Positions 43,324-54,555 of a DNA stretch of 64,000 nt are shown here, in pieces (position 1 is the first letter of the stretch; every line of letters starts with the position of its first letter). Both the position numbers and the translations under genes were made by a program. The notes beneath the pieces are model-generated. The model worked only from the letters and a program-made list of their open reading frames with translations, was not told where the DNA came from and searched no databases. This DNA comes from Crocodylus rhombifer. Its lineage: Eukaryota; Chordata; Crocodylia; Crocodylidae. The stretch is taken from positions 744,001-808,000 of the forward strand of contig JAVSML010024359.1 in NCBI GenBank assembly GCA_038503035.1, in the 5' to 3' direction.

Positions 43324-44254
43324 TGTGGCAGGATGCGACCTAGGGGTGCCGTGAACTCCCCTAGTGCCCCCTACTGTGTCAACTCGGTGTCGACACACCC
43401 TCACCAATCTTGCCTGCCACATCTTTGATGTCTTAAATGTTTAGGGGAGGCTGCCTTTTCTATCTACTTTGACACGTTGCCCTGATGTAACTTGGCCAAG
43501 GCTCTGTCTAGTTGCCCCGGTGCACTCCAGCCTTAGGGGCTACATGTGGGCCCTACAGTCACCCGGGCCCTCACGGGCTCTCTGCCTCGTCTCCGTTACC
43601 CGTGCCCTCTCAGGTGGTCCCTGGCTTCTTCTGCGGCTACCGCCCGCACAGGGGCCTGTCTCCGCGATTCCCCTGCCCGCACTAGGGGCTTGCCTCACGA
43701 TCCCCACAATTGAGGCTCAGGTGGCTGTAGCTGTACCTGGCCCCCAGACCCCTTTCTCAGGTCCTATGCCCCACTGGGGCTCCTCACAATGGAGGCTTAG
43801 GTGGCCGTAGCCATGCCTGGCCCCCCCCAGACTCTGCGCCCTCTCTGGCACCAGGAACCCCCACGCTACTGTGGAGCTCCTATGAGGCCTCCTCCAACCC
43901 CTACAGCCTCACCCAGTCCTCCAGTCAACAGTAAACACAAACAACCAACATAGTAACCCAAGCCAATCGGCTGTAACTCAAACATAAGCCTCCTGGCTAA
44001 AACCTAACTCTAAACAAACGTTCTCTAACCCACACCATATCGCACCCATAACTAATGACTTATACCTCCAGGCCTTTCTCCTTTCTTTCCTTTCAGGGTC
44101 AAGCTCTTTTCCTCAGCCTAACCGTGCCCCTTCGACCCAGCTTGGTCAGGAGAGGGAGGGAGAGAGAGGGAGTACCCACAGCCTCTTGTCTCTGTTTTAT
44201 GGTGTTCAGCCCTGCCCCTTCCGGTCAGCTGACCCACCTTAGTGCCCTGCTACA
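43324..44254 (-). mobile_element. Solo-LTR-like element, family L1, copy 3
   Basis: TGTGGCAGG at one end and CCTGCTACA at the other are inverted. It interrupts CR1 copy 2: AAACAGGCC before and AGCCTTATAAGGAGACGC after join into the CR1 order AACAGGCCTTA(T/C)(A/G)AGGAG. The duplication is GGCC/AGCC (4 bp) or 5 bp with one base lost. In the minus direction a CATAAAAC motif lies about 55 bases in, and sequence such as TGGAGGACTGGGTGAGGCT and CGTGGGGGTTCCTGGTGCCAG matches 24500-24580. Length 931 bp. Confidence 0.75.
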
Positions 44255-44668
44255 AGCCTTATAAGGAGACGCTGAAAGGTATGGGATTCTTCAGCCTGGA
44301 GAAGTGAAGGCTCAGGGGTGACTTGGTGGCAGCCTATAAGTATATAAGGAATGTACATCAGGAACTGGGAGAATATCTGTTCACCAGGGCACCCCAAGGG
44401 AAGAAAAGATCTAACAAACTGCTGGAAGACTGTTTTAGACTGGACATAAGGAAAAATTTCTTTACTGTCTGAGTCTCCAGAGTCTGGAATAGGCTCCCCA
44501 CAGAAGTGGTGCAAGCACTTACTCTGGCTACCTTTAAGAAACACTTGGATGCTTATCTTGCTGGGGTGTTCTGACCCCAGCTGACTTCCTGCCCCTTGGG
44601 CAGGGGGCTGGATCTGATGATCTCATGAGGTACCTTCCAGCCCTAATGTCTATGAAATCTATGCAATT
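44255..44668 (+). mobile_element. CR1 LINE copy 2, part 2 (3' end)
   Basis: Resumes with GGAGACGCTGAAAGGTATGG, runs through the ORF2 tail and the characteristic TTTACTGTCTGAGTCTCCAG and GGTACCTTCCAGCCCT, and ends in the CR1-type tail AATGTCTATGAAATCTATG. Confidence 0.85.
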
Positions 44669-44734
44669 ATGACATAATATTAAAAAATGGCACATATCAC
44701 CCTTTGGCAACAGTGGTATCTGACTGCTTCAAAA

Positions 44735-44800
44735 TATTGTCCTGAGGAAGATTACTTTGTGCCGGAAAGCTTGACTTTTCTCACAGCTACATAGTTACTT
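44735..44800 (+). mobile_element. Possible Penelope-tail fragment
   Basis: CCTGAGGAAGATTACTTTGTG and CGGAAAGCTTGACTTTTCTCAC resemble the CTGATGAAG...CGAAAGCTTG element-tail pattern. Too short to be sure. Confidence 0.3.
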
Positions 44801-46535
44801 ACTTAGAATGAAGTTATTTAATTAAATCTTCATGAGACAGATTTTTATCCCAAGTTTTACAAGTCGGAAACTGAGGCATAAAAAATCTGATATGTTCTAG
44901 AAGATCCACAGAGTTCATGGATTTGATCATTAATAAAAACTATTCCTGGTCCCGTGCTCAGGACCAACTTTCTCTCAACTACAGATGGCTACTTTGACTC
45001 ATATGATATTTGGCTCCTCTTTTGTAAAGGTTGGTGTGAATGGTTAAGTCAACATGTCTCCCAAGATAGCATCTCATTTTTAGAATTAGTTCACTTATCA
45101 TTAGTGAATTAAGGGGACATATGAATATTTTAGACCATCTCAAATGTCTGATTACAACAGAATGTAAATAATTAATTACAGAAAATTACCTTTGTGCACT
45201 TGATATGACAGGGACATAAATCGGATACAGCAATTGTAAAAGAGGAATAGAATACATTAAATAAGAATGTTATATTTTTCCTAAGTTGTCCTGAATTCAA
45301 CTTCTGGAGTAACTTTACCAAAGCTTCTTTTTCTTGGAAATTTGTTTTTGGTGAGGATATTTTTGCTGTAAGCAACTAGAATTTCTAGTTTGCAGAAAGG
45401 TAATGACAAGAGATATTTAAAGTCATTGATGTAAAAGTGTGTGTGTGTGTGTGTGTGTGTGCATGTATTGTAAAATATATTAGTATTTGTGAAAATCTGA
45501 GGACTCCGTCTTAAAATTCTGTTTCATGCTGTGTACCTGCACCGTACTTCAAACTCCATTTTGAAAGAGGGATTTGGTTGCTGCCTTTGTTGTCTTTTAC
45601 CTCCATATTGAGTTTAAAACTATAGGAGAAATTCTTGCACCTGGCATGGAGCTAACAATAGAAAGTCATTAAACTTTGACGATCATTCTTTTAAATAGAG
45701 CATCCCTGGACAAAGAGTTTATTACTATCAGGGCAAGCCAGTTTTTGAATTTCCACAGGGGAAAGTAGCTAAGCAACAGATCACCTACAGGACTTTGATT
45801 ACCTGATGAAGCTGATCAAGGAGTCACCTGGCAAAGAGGACTGGAAATTTAAAAGAATGGTCTCTTATTTAGAAAATGGAAGCTTGGGCCAGAAAGCAGA
45901 AAACACAGACTGCAGGGGTCAAGTACAGGGATTCTGCTCCAGAAACATATGCAGGAGAGGAAGGATCTAGACTCCTGAAGACCCTTCTCTAAGCCAAAAG
46001 AATCCTGGAGAGAGGAGAGGAAACTGAGGCAAATTGCATGTAGGTGTGTATTATTTTGAACACTGCCTGTGCTCACCTATTCAGATCAAGGTAAGCTTAA
46101 AAGTATACCAGCATTGTGGTGAGACCCATACACATCTATGTCAAGTGGGGAGCCCAGCTAGTACTGTGTGATAGTGGTATTTCAGCAAGTATTATGTTCC
46201 AATACTGGTAAGATTGTAGTAGGTGATGCTTGGACAAGAGGTACCTTTCACTATGCCTCAGGCAGGCAGTTGGTAGTATTTCTGTTATACAGATGTGGAA
46301 GTTGAAGTGACTGACCCTGCTAGCCCAGGGGCCACAGCTGGCCTGGCCTCTGCCACTGCTACTACTGCCAAAGCCACCTATGGCACAGACCCTTGTTATT
46401 AGGCCTCTACATCTTTACTAGTTCTTCTTTCTTGAACAGACAGGGTTAGCTGCTGTTTTGTTCAACAAACAAATGAAGGGCAGTTGAACTAGATAACCTA
46501 CTTCTGTAAAAAAAAAAAAAAGACCATTCAAAAAG
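44801..46535. other. Gene-free stretch, no recognised feature
   Basis: AT-rich unique sequence apart from a (GT)n run. Confidence 0.5.
45437..45461. repeat. (GT)n microsatellite
   Basis: About 25 bases of alternating GT. Confidence 0.95.
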
Positions 46536-46612
46536 AAAGCAGGTTGTTAATACCTGTGGAGTACAGGGAGGTTAGCAGAGCAGATAAATTATAATGAACC
46601 ATAAAACCATTA
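46536..46612 (+). repeat. Short segment shared with 33240-33315
   Basis: See 33240-33315. The flanks do not match, so only a fragment is preserved. Confidence 0.55.
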
Positions 46613-46696
46613 TCTGTGTTTGGTCCATAGTTTTTAATGTTCAATAAAATTAGAATTTTTATTCCCAAGCCCATCTAATGAAATTGTTTTAGGTTC

Positions 46697-47769
46697 ACTG
46701 GGTCATAGGAATGGTAGGCCAAGAAGGGACCTCACAGAGTCATCTAGTCCAACCCCCTGCTCAAGACAAGATCATCCCCTGCCTAAACAATGCCAACCAA
46801 GTGTATAATCCTTTCTTGAAAATGTTCAGGGGTGGAGATTCCACAACTTCTCTAGGTAGCCTGGTCCAGTGCTTGAACACCTGCATAGTCAGAAAATTCC
46901 TTTGAATCTGCAACTTAAATTTCCCCTGCTGTAGCTTGAGGCCATTGCTCCTAGTCCTGTCACCTATGGTGACAAAGCCCATCTCCATCCTCTCTGTAAT
47001 TGCTTCAGGTATTTGAGGACTGTTATCATATTTCCCCCAGTCTTCTCTTGTCTAGACTAAATAACCCTAGTTCTTTCAGCCTTTCCTCACAAGTCATGCT
47101 CCCCAGCCCTTTAATAATTTTTGTTGCTTTCTGCTGGACTGTCTCCGGTCTGTCTACTTTCTTCTTGAAGTGTGGGTCCCAAAATATTCTAGTGACTGGA
47201 AGACTCACTTCAGTTGATTTGCAAGTGACACTCCTGTTAATATAACCCAGTATACTGTTGACCTTTTTGCAACAAGACCATACTGTTGGATTATTCAGCT
47301 TATGGTTTAATGTAACCCCTAGGTCCTTCTCTGCAGTATCTCACTCAACTTGGTCTCATCTGCAAATTTGCTCAGTATGCACTTGATCCCATCATTCATA
47401 TAATTACTGAAGATATTAAACAATGCCAGACCCAGGACAGACCACTGGGGAATGCTACTTAATACCTCCACCCAACTAGACATCAAACCATTGATGACTA
47501 TTGGTTGAGCATGATGCTCCAACCAATTATGCATTCACCTTACACTACTTTCATCTAGTTTGTATTTCCTTAGCTTATTAATAGAATAGCCTTGCTAAAT
47601 TCAAGGTATATCACATCTACTGGTTTCCTCCCATCCAGAGAGCCTGTCACCCTATCAGAAAAGAAAATCAGGTTGCTGAGGTATGATTTGCTTTTGTGAA
47701 TCCATGCCAGGTGTTCCTGAACACTTTGTTCTTCTCTAGGGGATTCACAGTATATTCCTTGAGGGCCTG
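46697..47769 (-). mobile_element. CR1 LINE copy 3, part 1 (3' end to RT)
   Basis: 3' end at 46697 with TCATAGGAATGG, CCAAGAAGGGACCT and the chicken-CR1-like CATCTAGTCCAACCCCCTGC. Minus-strand frames contain KLQQGKFKLQIQRNFLT, IFWDPHFKKKVDRPETVQQ and SSIPQWSVLGLALFNIFSN (the VPQGSVLGPLLFNIFIND block) with KFADETKL at the active-site region, where the second Asp is Glu. More diverged than copy 1, so older. Interrupted at GCCTG by the next element. Confidence 0.85.
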
Positions 47770-49159
47770 TGTCACAGGGAGGAATTGAGGAACAGACCCT
47801 GAGGGGCTAAGGGGGAACCCTGGGGTCTGGAACAAGCCGGGGAACGTGAGAGAAGAGAAAAAAACCCAGAAAATCTCTTACTTGTAACCAGAGCTGTGGC
47901 GAAGCCAGAAATGGCGGCGGGACCTGCACGGCTCATTAGCCGTGTTTTTTTAAAGCTGCGGCCAGCTGAGGATAGGAGTGGCGGGGCCAGAGGGGGAATA
48001 TAAACAGAGCCACGAGAGAGAGAGGGAGAGAGACCCGGAAGGTCACCAGCAGGGAATGCATCCCTGGAACCCCTACTGGGGTTAAAAGGAGACTGGTCTG
48101 CCTCTCACCGGGCTGAAGTGCACTTTGAAGTCTGTCGCGGGGGAGACACCGGTGATGACACAGAGAGAGGAGAGGGGAACGCACCACACATGGACAGAAG
48201 ATTTGGAGGGGAAGAGCAGAGGGAGCAGGAGGAGAAAGACGATGAGAGGTAACCCCAAGGAGCCGGGGAGATCGGCAGAGCCAGTGACATCTCGCGAGGT
48301 GGGACCGGTGCGGGCTCCGGGAGGCTCCAGAAAAGACCCCAGGTAGGGTACGAAGAGTGTAAGAAGTGGGAGGGGTCGTGGAAGATGGGCTTCAGCCATG
48401 TAGAGCTGTCCAATGGGGGACGTGGGGAAGACGTAACCAGAGGGACCACCAAGGGTCCGGCAAACATACAGGCTGGGTGAAGAATGGAGGGAAGAACGTG
48501 GTAGCTGGTAGGCTAGTGCATACCCAGGTCACAGCCAGTCTGGAGCATTAGGGGTCAGGGCCTATTGCTGTAGAGTGGACCGGGCGGTCAGGGATCAAGA
48601 GGCCAGTTGGGCTCATTCTGTTTAGCTTGGGAGCCACTCTGGTGTGGATATTTTGTTTTTATTTGGTTGTCTCTTTCTGTTTCCCATTTTTGGAGGGGTT
48701 GTCAGTTATAATACAGAGAGCCCTGTGTTAGCTCAATCAAAAGGGAGTGTTGTCCTAGGGGAAACTAGACGGTCACGAGACCCTGCTGATAAAACATAGA
48801 GTGGGTCCAGGGGGCCCGTAGTATGTCTCTACAAGAGAACACGGGACACCAAGAGTCAGAGGTCTGGCCGCAGGACATCAACAACTCATCGAGGCTGGGT
48901 GAGGTATAGGGGCGAGGTGTAGGGGAGGTGGAGCCTCACAGAAGATTGCTGCTCAGAGGTCCCAGGTGCTCGAGAACCCCAGTAGTCAGTCCCCACCACT
49001 GGAATAACATACAAAGTTGTGGCAGGTGAGACTGGGGAGGAGACTACTTTGGGGTGGGACATCCATTTTCAGTGGGACCACAGGGACAGAGTGATGGACA
49101 GCCTTATACATCCAAAGTCACGTGGCACACGACTGGATGATCGAAGCCCAATGGGTGCA
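47770..49159 (+). mobile_element. Solo-LTR-like element, family L2
   Basis: TGTCACAGGG start and GGGTGCA end (TG...CA), with exact 5-bp GCCTG on both sides (47765-47769 and 49160-49164). CR1 copy 3 resumes at once after it, so the boundaries are firm. A TATA box (AATATAAAC, 47998-48006) about 230 bases in suggests plus orientation. 1390 bp, more GC-rich than its surroundings. It differs in sequence from family L1. Overlapping open frames on both strands near 48082-48467 are artefacts of composition. Confidence 0.75.
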
Positions 49160-49372
49160 GCCTGCTTTATGATCTTTCCAGGTATTGAGGTCAGGTGGGC
49201 TAGTCTGTAATTCCTTCCCCTTCTTAAAGGTGGGTACTCTAGCTGCCCTTTTCCAGTCTTCTAGGACCTCACCTGGCCTCCACATGGTATAAAGAACTCA
49301 GGGCTCTGAAATAATCTCAGCCAGTTTCTTGTATAATGTGGTCTGTTTTTTCATCATTTGGACTGAAAACCT
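49160..49372 (-). mobile_element. CR1 LINE copy 3, part 2
   Basis: CTTTATGATCTTTCCAGGTATTGAGGTCAGG and CCTTTTCCAGTCTTCTAGGACC are the reverse-strand RT region (compare 38100-38215 of copy 1). It stops around CATCATTTGGACTGAAAAC where Penelope sequence begins. Confidence 0.8.
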
Positions 49373-50737
49373 GCAGTCTCTGAGTTCCATCAGAAATTCC
49401 ATCATCACCCCTCCATCCAACTATCTCTTGAATACTCCAACACCAACATCTCCTTAGACATGATGATCAGTATCCAGAATGGTAAAGTAAGGAGCACGTT
49501 ATACAAGAAACCCACAGACCAACATACATATCTTCACAGAACCAGCAATCACCCTAAACACACTAAGAAAGCTGTGATATACAGCCAAGCCCTCGGATGC
49601 CACCAAATTACACTGAGGAGAACACCCAGGATTACCACCTCACTAATCTTAAAAAGGCTTTCACTCAACAAGGACACTCCTTCAGAGAGATAGATCACAC
49701 GTTTGAAAGACCCACCCAGGGTACCACGTGAAGAATTTTTGCAGTACAGAAGGAAAGCCCCCACGAATCGCACACCGTTGGTTATGACATGTCACCCCTC
49801 CCTTGAACCTATACAGAAAATCCTCAAACAATTACAACCCATACTAGAAGGAGACCCAGTTCTTAAAGAGATCTTCCCAGAACCACCCATCTTAGCCTTC
49901 AAACAAGCATCACCAGAAGCTAACTTCCCACAGCCCAAAACACACCAAATGGATCCAGACCATGCCATGACAAGAAATGTAAAATCTACTAACACATCTC
50001 CATCACCCCCACTATTACTATACCCCACAACAGAACCATCAGCATTCCTGGATCTTACAGCTGCATCTCCAGAGATGTAATATATCTCATCTAATGCACC
50101 AAATACCCTGATGGAAAGTACATAGGACCGACCAAACAACAGCTGTGCACCAGAATGAAAGCACACCGGAAATCTATTAAGGACAACGATACCCAATTAC
50201 TTGTGGGGGCAAATTTCTCACAAGAAAATGACTCTCTCTCCAATCTCTTAGTTGTAATTCTCAAAGGGAATTTACAAAACACTTTTCACAGATAAGCCTA
50301 TGAACTTCACTTCATCAACCTCCTGGAAACAAAAAATCATGGACTAAATACAGACATTGGATTTATGACACATTATAACTTGCCTGACATTTGAATCCCC
50401 AGATATGTCTCTACTATTTACCAGCTACATTCATTCCCCAACTCCTCCCCAACCTGTCTCTCACCCACTGATTCCTCAATTTATATCTTCACTGACTGCC
50501 TGTTTTGCATGCATGCCAGCACAGCCTCTGGCTTCTTTACTATTCATTCCATCCGGGAAGAGCACACACCAACTGCAGATGCTTCCTCAGTCTAATGAAG
50601 GGTATTTAAACCTGAAAACTTGCTAAGAAGAATTTTTCCAACTATTTGAGTTGGTCTAATAAAAGATATCAGATTTATGCAAAGCACCTTGTTTTCCTTA
50701 GACCAACACGGCTACAACCTATACCCCTTTAGCTTCT
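49373..50737 (+). mobile_element. Penelope-like retroelement, 5'-truncated
   Basis: Sits inside CR1 copy 3. Its frames give SIQNGKVRSTLYKKPTDQHT, the end of the Penelope reverse transcriptase, then PRVPREEFLQYRRKAPTNRT and TCHPSLEPIQKILKQLQ in the linker. DGKYIGPTKQQLCTRMKAHR follows, the second half of the GIY-YIG endonuclease, and then THYNLPDI at the end. The tail has TCTAATGAAGGG, TCTAATAAAAGATATCAG and TTAGACCAACACGGCTACAAC. Frames are broken by stops and shifts. The RT catalytic core is absent, so it is dead. Confidence 0.8.
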
Positions 50738-51384
50738 GTAAGTAATTCCTAACCTGTTCTGTCATCATTACTTTAGGCTATTTTACTCCTTCCCTATCTT
50801 TGCTCCCAACTGTTTTTGTCATCTCTTAGTTGCCCCTACTTGTGAAGACTGAAGTAAAAAAGGCATTGAACCTTCTTTGTGTCATCTATAACTAAATTGC
50901 CTTCTGCAATCCATAAGGGACCTACAGTTTCTTTGGTCTTTCTCTTCCTCTTGATGGACTTACAGAATTCCTTTTTATTGCCTTTAATGTCCCTTGAAAG
51001 CAGCATCTCAAATAGTGCCCTGACCTTCCTAATTTTCTTCCTGCATGCCCATGTGATATGCTTATATTCTTCCCTAGTATTATGACCAAGTTTCCACTTT
51101 TTATAGAATTTGTTTTCTAAATTTTAGCTCATTGAAGAGATTGCTGTTTACCGAGGCTGGTCTCCTGTTGCATTTATCATTCTTCTGTCACATCAGAATA
51201 GATTACTTCTGTATCCTTAAAGGGGCCTCCTTAAAGTACAGCCAGCTATCCTGGACTCTTTTTCCCCTCAGACTTGCCTCCCAGGGGATCGTTGCTATCA
51301 GTCCCCTGAGTTTGCTAAGGTCTGCTTTTCTGATGTCCAGTGTCTTTATTCAACTGATCTCTTTCTGTCCTCTTCTTTGAGATT
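50738..51384 (-). mobile_element. CR1 LINE copy 3, part 3
   Basis: Continues the reversed CR1 order: GTAAGTAATTCCTAACCTG aligns with GGTAATCCTTAACTAGGTC of copy 1 (38338), then GAAGACTGAAGTAAAAAAGGCATTG and, near the 5' end, the endonuclease-linker region TTTTCTGATGTCCAGTGTC. Truncated at about 51384. Confidence 0.75.
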
Positions 51385-51399
51385 TTTGTAGATTTCCAC

Positions 51400-52160
51400 T
51401 AAGTACAAGAATTGAACTCAGAAGTTGAGTAGTTGTTTAGTGAAAAGTGCTCTCCCACAAGTGATTGGACACTTCTGAACTTTATCATTTTTCTGTGAGA
51501 GTCCATTCTGGAGCTTACTGATTACTTAGTTACACTAATATAGTTTCCATGAGGGCATCTGGTGCACTGGACGAGATATACCCTGTTCTGTGATAGACAT
51601 GTGTAGGATCTGTGGATTCTGGTGGTTTTATTGTCAGGTGTGTTGATTGTAGTATCAATGGAGATGTGTTGACAAGATTTACATTTGCTGTTTAGGCAAA
51701 GTCATATTCCACTTGGTGTTTGTTGTCTAGCAAGGGTTTGCTTCTGATGATGAACTGGGTGAGGTTTGGAAGTTGTCTGAAGGCTGGAGGTGGGATAGGG
51801 TAGGATATTTCTCTCAAGGTATGGTCCTCTTGAGTATAGAATGTAATTCTATGACAATATCTCTTTTAGGTTCCAGAGTGCGATGATATACAACAACTGA
51901 AGATGAGCAGTTTTCTTTTTGTATTGCTGTGGTTTACTGTGGGATATTTAGTTGACTCATTGAAAGATGTGGTCTATGTTTCTACTGGAGTTGCATGGCT
52001 AGTTAAAGGCAGTTATTGGGTTGGTGAGATAAGTGTCAAGAGTATTCTCAGAGCAAATGTGATGGTATCGTAGGGCCTAGTTATTGATTTAACACTACAG
52101 CTTTCTTGGTGTGTTTTCTGTGATTGCTGGTTTTGTGGAGGTGTGATCTCTGGGTTTTGC
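51400..52160 (-). mobile_element. Penelope-like element fragment with GIY-YIG start
   Basis: On the minus strand translations include REISYPIPPPAFRQLPNLTQ, KQTLARQQTPSG, the Cys motif CLNSKCKSCQHIS and, after a gap, RVYLVQCTRCPHGNYISVTK. The last resembles the VYLIxCxxC...YVGxT start of the GIY-YIG nuclease. SVQSLVGEHFSLNNYSTSEF closes it. Several stops occur. Directly abuts CR1 copy 3. Confidence 0.65.
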
Positions 52161-53094
52161 ATTTATGGTAGTTCATAGTGTACCATTTTGGTTTTATTTA
52201 CCAACATTGTATCTTTATGCAAAATTTACTATTTTGGTAGATATTATTTTTTACCAAAATAACAGAGATCTGGATTCTAATGTTATATGCAGCAGATACT
52301 TTTATGAGAGAAATTCTTCCATTGTGAGCAGTGCTGTAGGATATGACATAATATTCTTGAAAAGTTAAATTTTGTTGCTAAATATTAATGTATGTCTCCT
52401 TTGGAAAATCCATTTTTATTGACTATAGATATATGTCAAAACTGAAGGACCTGGCCAAAAAAAAGTAAGTCACTAAAAGAAAACCGAGCGATGGTTGAAG
52501 CTGATAAAGATGCTTCTAACCAGAATCATTGTTTACTGTAAGAACTATAGAAAACTGGAAAAATCTTTACAAAATTCCAGTGTTTACAGGGTCTGTTGTA
52601 TCTGTTGACATCTCTTTCATAACTTCTTCAGTAGCCCAAGTGTTCATCTGGAGTAAGGGGGAGAGTATATGTCTTTATTTTCTGCCTGCTCATTGTCTAT
52701 GGGTTCAGAATTTTGTTGCTGTTATTAAACTGTTCTGTTTGCAAGATCTCATTAATAGGAGATGTTACAACCCTTAAATCCCTCGATATCAGTGGGAATT
52801 GAAATTTGATTATTGCCTCTCAGTACCAGGTCCTGACATTGTTTGCTTTTTCCTTTCAAAGTTTGTACACATACAAGGCTATGCACTGCTTTTCCTGGTG
52901 TTCTTCTGCACCTCTGGCACGAGGGTACCTGAGCTCTTTTTGGAAATATATCTTTTTTTTTGTATTATTGGAAACTGTGCAACAGGTATAATTGATTTTT
53001 TATAACTGAAACACGTATAAATAATGTGGATGTATGATAACCTTCCTCCCACACAGAACAGAGTGTGTGGATGTTAATAATAGCCATATATAAT
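52161..53094. other. Gene-free stretch, no recognised feature
   Basis: AT-rich unique sequence with short open frames. Confidence 0.5.
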
Positions 53095-54555
53095 TGTAAC
53101 TGTTTTGCTAGGTACCAGTTGGCAACAACAAGGCCTGGGTTCAATTCTGGGGTCTAAATATATTTTACCTTGGCTCAAGCCCCCACCCAGGCCACCTAGG
53201 AAACTCTAAATAAATTACCAAGGTGTCCTGCATAAACAAATCCCCCTCCTTGAAAGCTGTGGAAACACAGAGAATAAATTTATTATAGACACGAAGACAA
53301 AGAAAAGACTGAATAGTAAATGTTTTCGATCTGAGCCTTCAAGAGGCCGTACTAAATACAACTTAAAACACTGCCAATTACAAGGCATAGTTCATGGATT
53401 GCAGCATCTTGGGAAGGCTTCACCCATGCCCAGGCAGTCTGGGACTTGGGGCTCACCCAAAAGGCAGTTCTAGGGGCTTGTACCCTTATACCTGCCCTTC
53501 AGAAATGGGTTGGAGGGAAAGGCTTTACTGGAAAGTCCTTTAAGTTGTTCCCTGGATTCACTGGGCCACGGGAAGCTGCTAAAGAGCGTGGGTCCTTCAG
53601 TGTTGCGAGGGGCTCCTCATTGCTCCCTGATGCTGTGGGGCAATTTCCACTTCCATGTGGTGGCCTTGAGGTATTAACTGTGGCTCCAGACAGCATCCCT
53701 AAATCCCTAGGCCCAATCCCAGCTCTGCTGGGCAGAAACTGCAAGATAAAAACTTTGAAGGAGAGGTCAGGCCTATCTTACAGGGCCTGAACTGGGCAGC
53801 AAAAGCCAACCAGACCTACACTGCACTGACACCTGAATGTATAGCTGGGGTTCAGTCACGCAGCTAGGTTGAAACACCATAACTGTAGAAACAGCAGAAA
53901 AAAAGGCCCAGGTCTGTGGCTGTGGCCTGGACACCCAGTCTCAGCTATACCCCATGCTGAGACAATACAATTACAAATCAGAGGGGGCCAGGCCCCTGGA
54001 GCCAGTAACTGCCAGGACCCATTCCTGGGTAGTTTGCTTCAGTGACTAACACCCTCATGGTGTTAACCCACTTAAGAAAAAAAGAAAAAAGACAGAGGGA
54101 GGTAATAGGAGTTTTAAACTCCAAAACAGACTTTCTATCCCTCTACCAGAGGCTGTCCCTTGAAATAATGTTTGCCTGCCTCTCCAGTGAAAGAGGGGAC
54201 GGGGGGGACACAACCTCCCACCATGGGGAGCAGGTTTTCTAGCTCCCAATGTAGCTGTGCAGCTCTCAGCTGGCAGAACCTTAATGAGTTGTTCTCACAT
54301 ACCTGGTGTGACATTACCCAAGCCTTGTCCAATCCAGGAGGGCCACATTTCAGTCTTTCTTCCAACCAGTCTGCCTGAAGCATCCTCTGCTTCCTCTGAC
54401 CAATGATGCCAGAAGGTTTTACACATTTTCCCTAGATACAGGCCCCAACTTGCCATGTGCTGAGCACCTCGCCAGAACAACCTGGGGCCATCTTGCCCAT
54501 ATCAACACCCCCCTCCCCCCCCACTACACAACCCAGTGTGTGTCTGGGTGTTACA
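53095..54555 (-). mobile_element. LTR-like element, family L3
   Basis: TGTAAC at 53095 and GTTACA at 54550-54555 are exact inverses. TAAT flanks both sides (53091-53094 and 54556-54559), a perfect 4-bp duplication. 1461 bp. On the minus strand an AATAAA lies near 53276, about 180 bases from the end, suiting a polyadenylation signal and hence minus orientation. No gag, pol or env frame was found. The ends and length fit a solo LTR, but short ends leave room for chance. Confidence 0.6.

Noticed and set aside
48082..48467. 120- and 105-codon minus-strand frames
   Set aside because: Inside the 1.39-kb LTR-like element, overlapping in different phases, with no recognisable retroviral or host domain.
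53120..53160. Retroviral primer binding site (GGGTTCAATTCTGGGG)
   Set aside because: It resembles a tRNA T-arm, but it is inside the LTR-like element rather than next to an LTR end, and no gag-pol follows.
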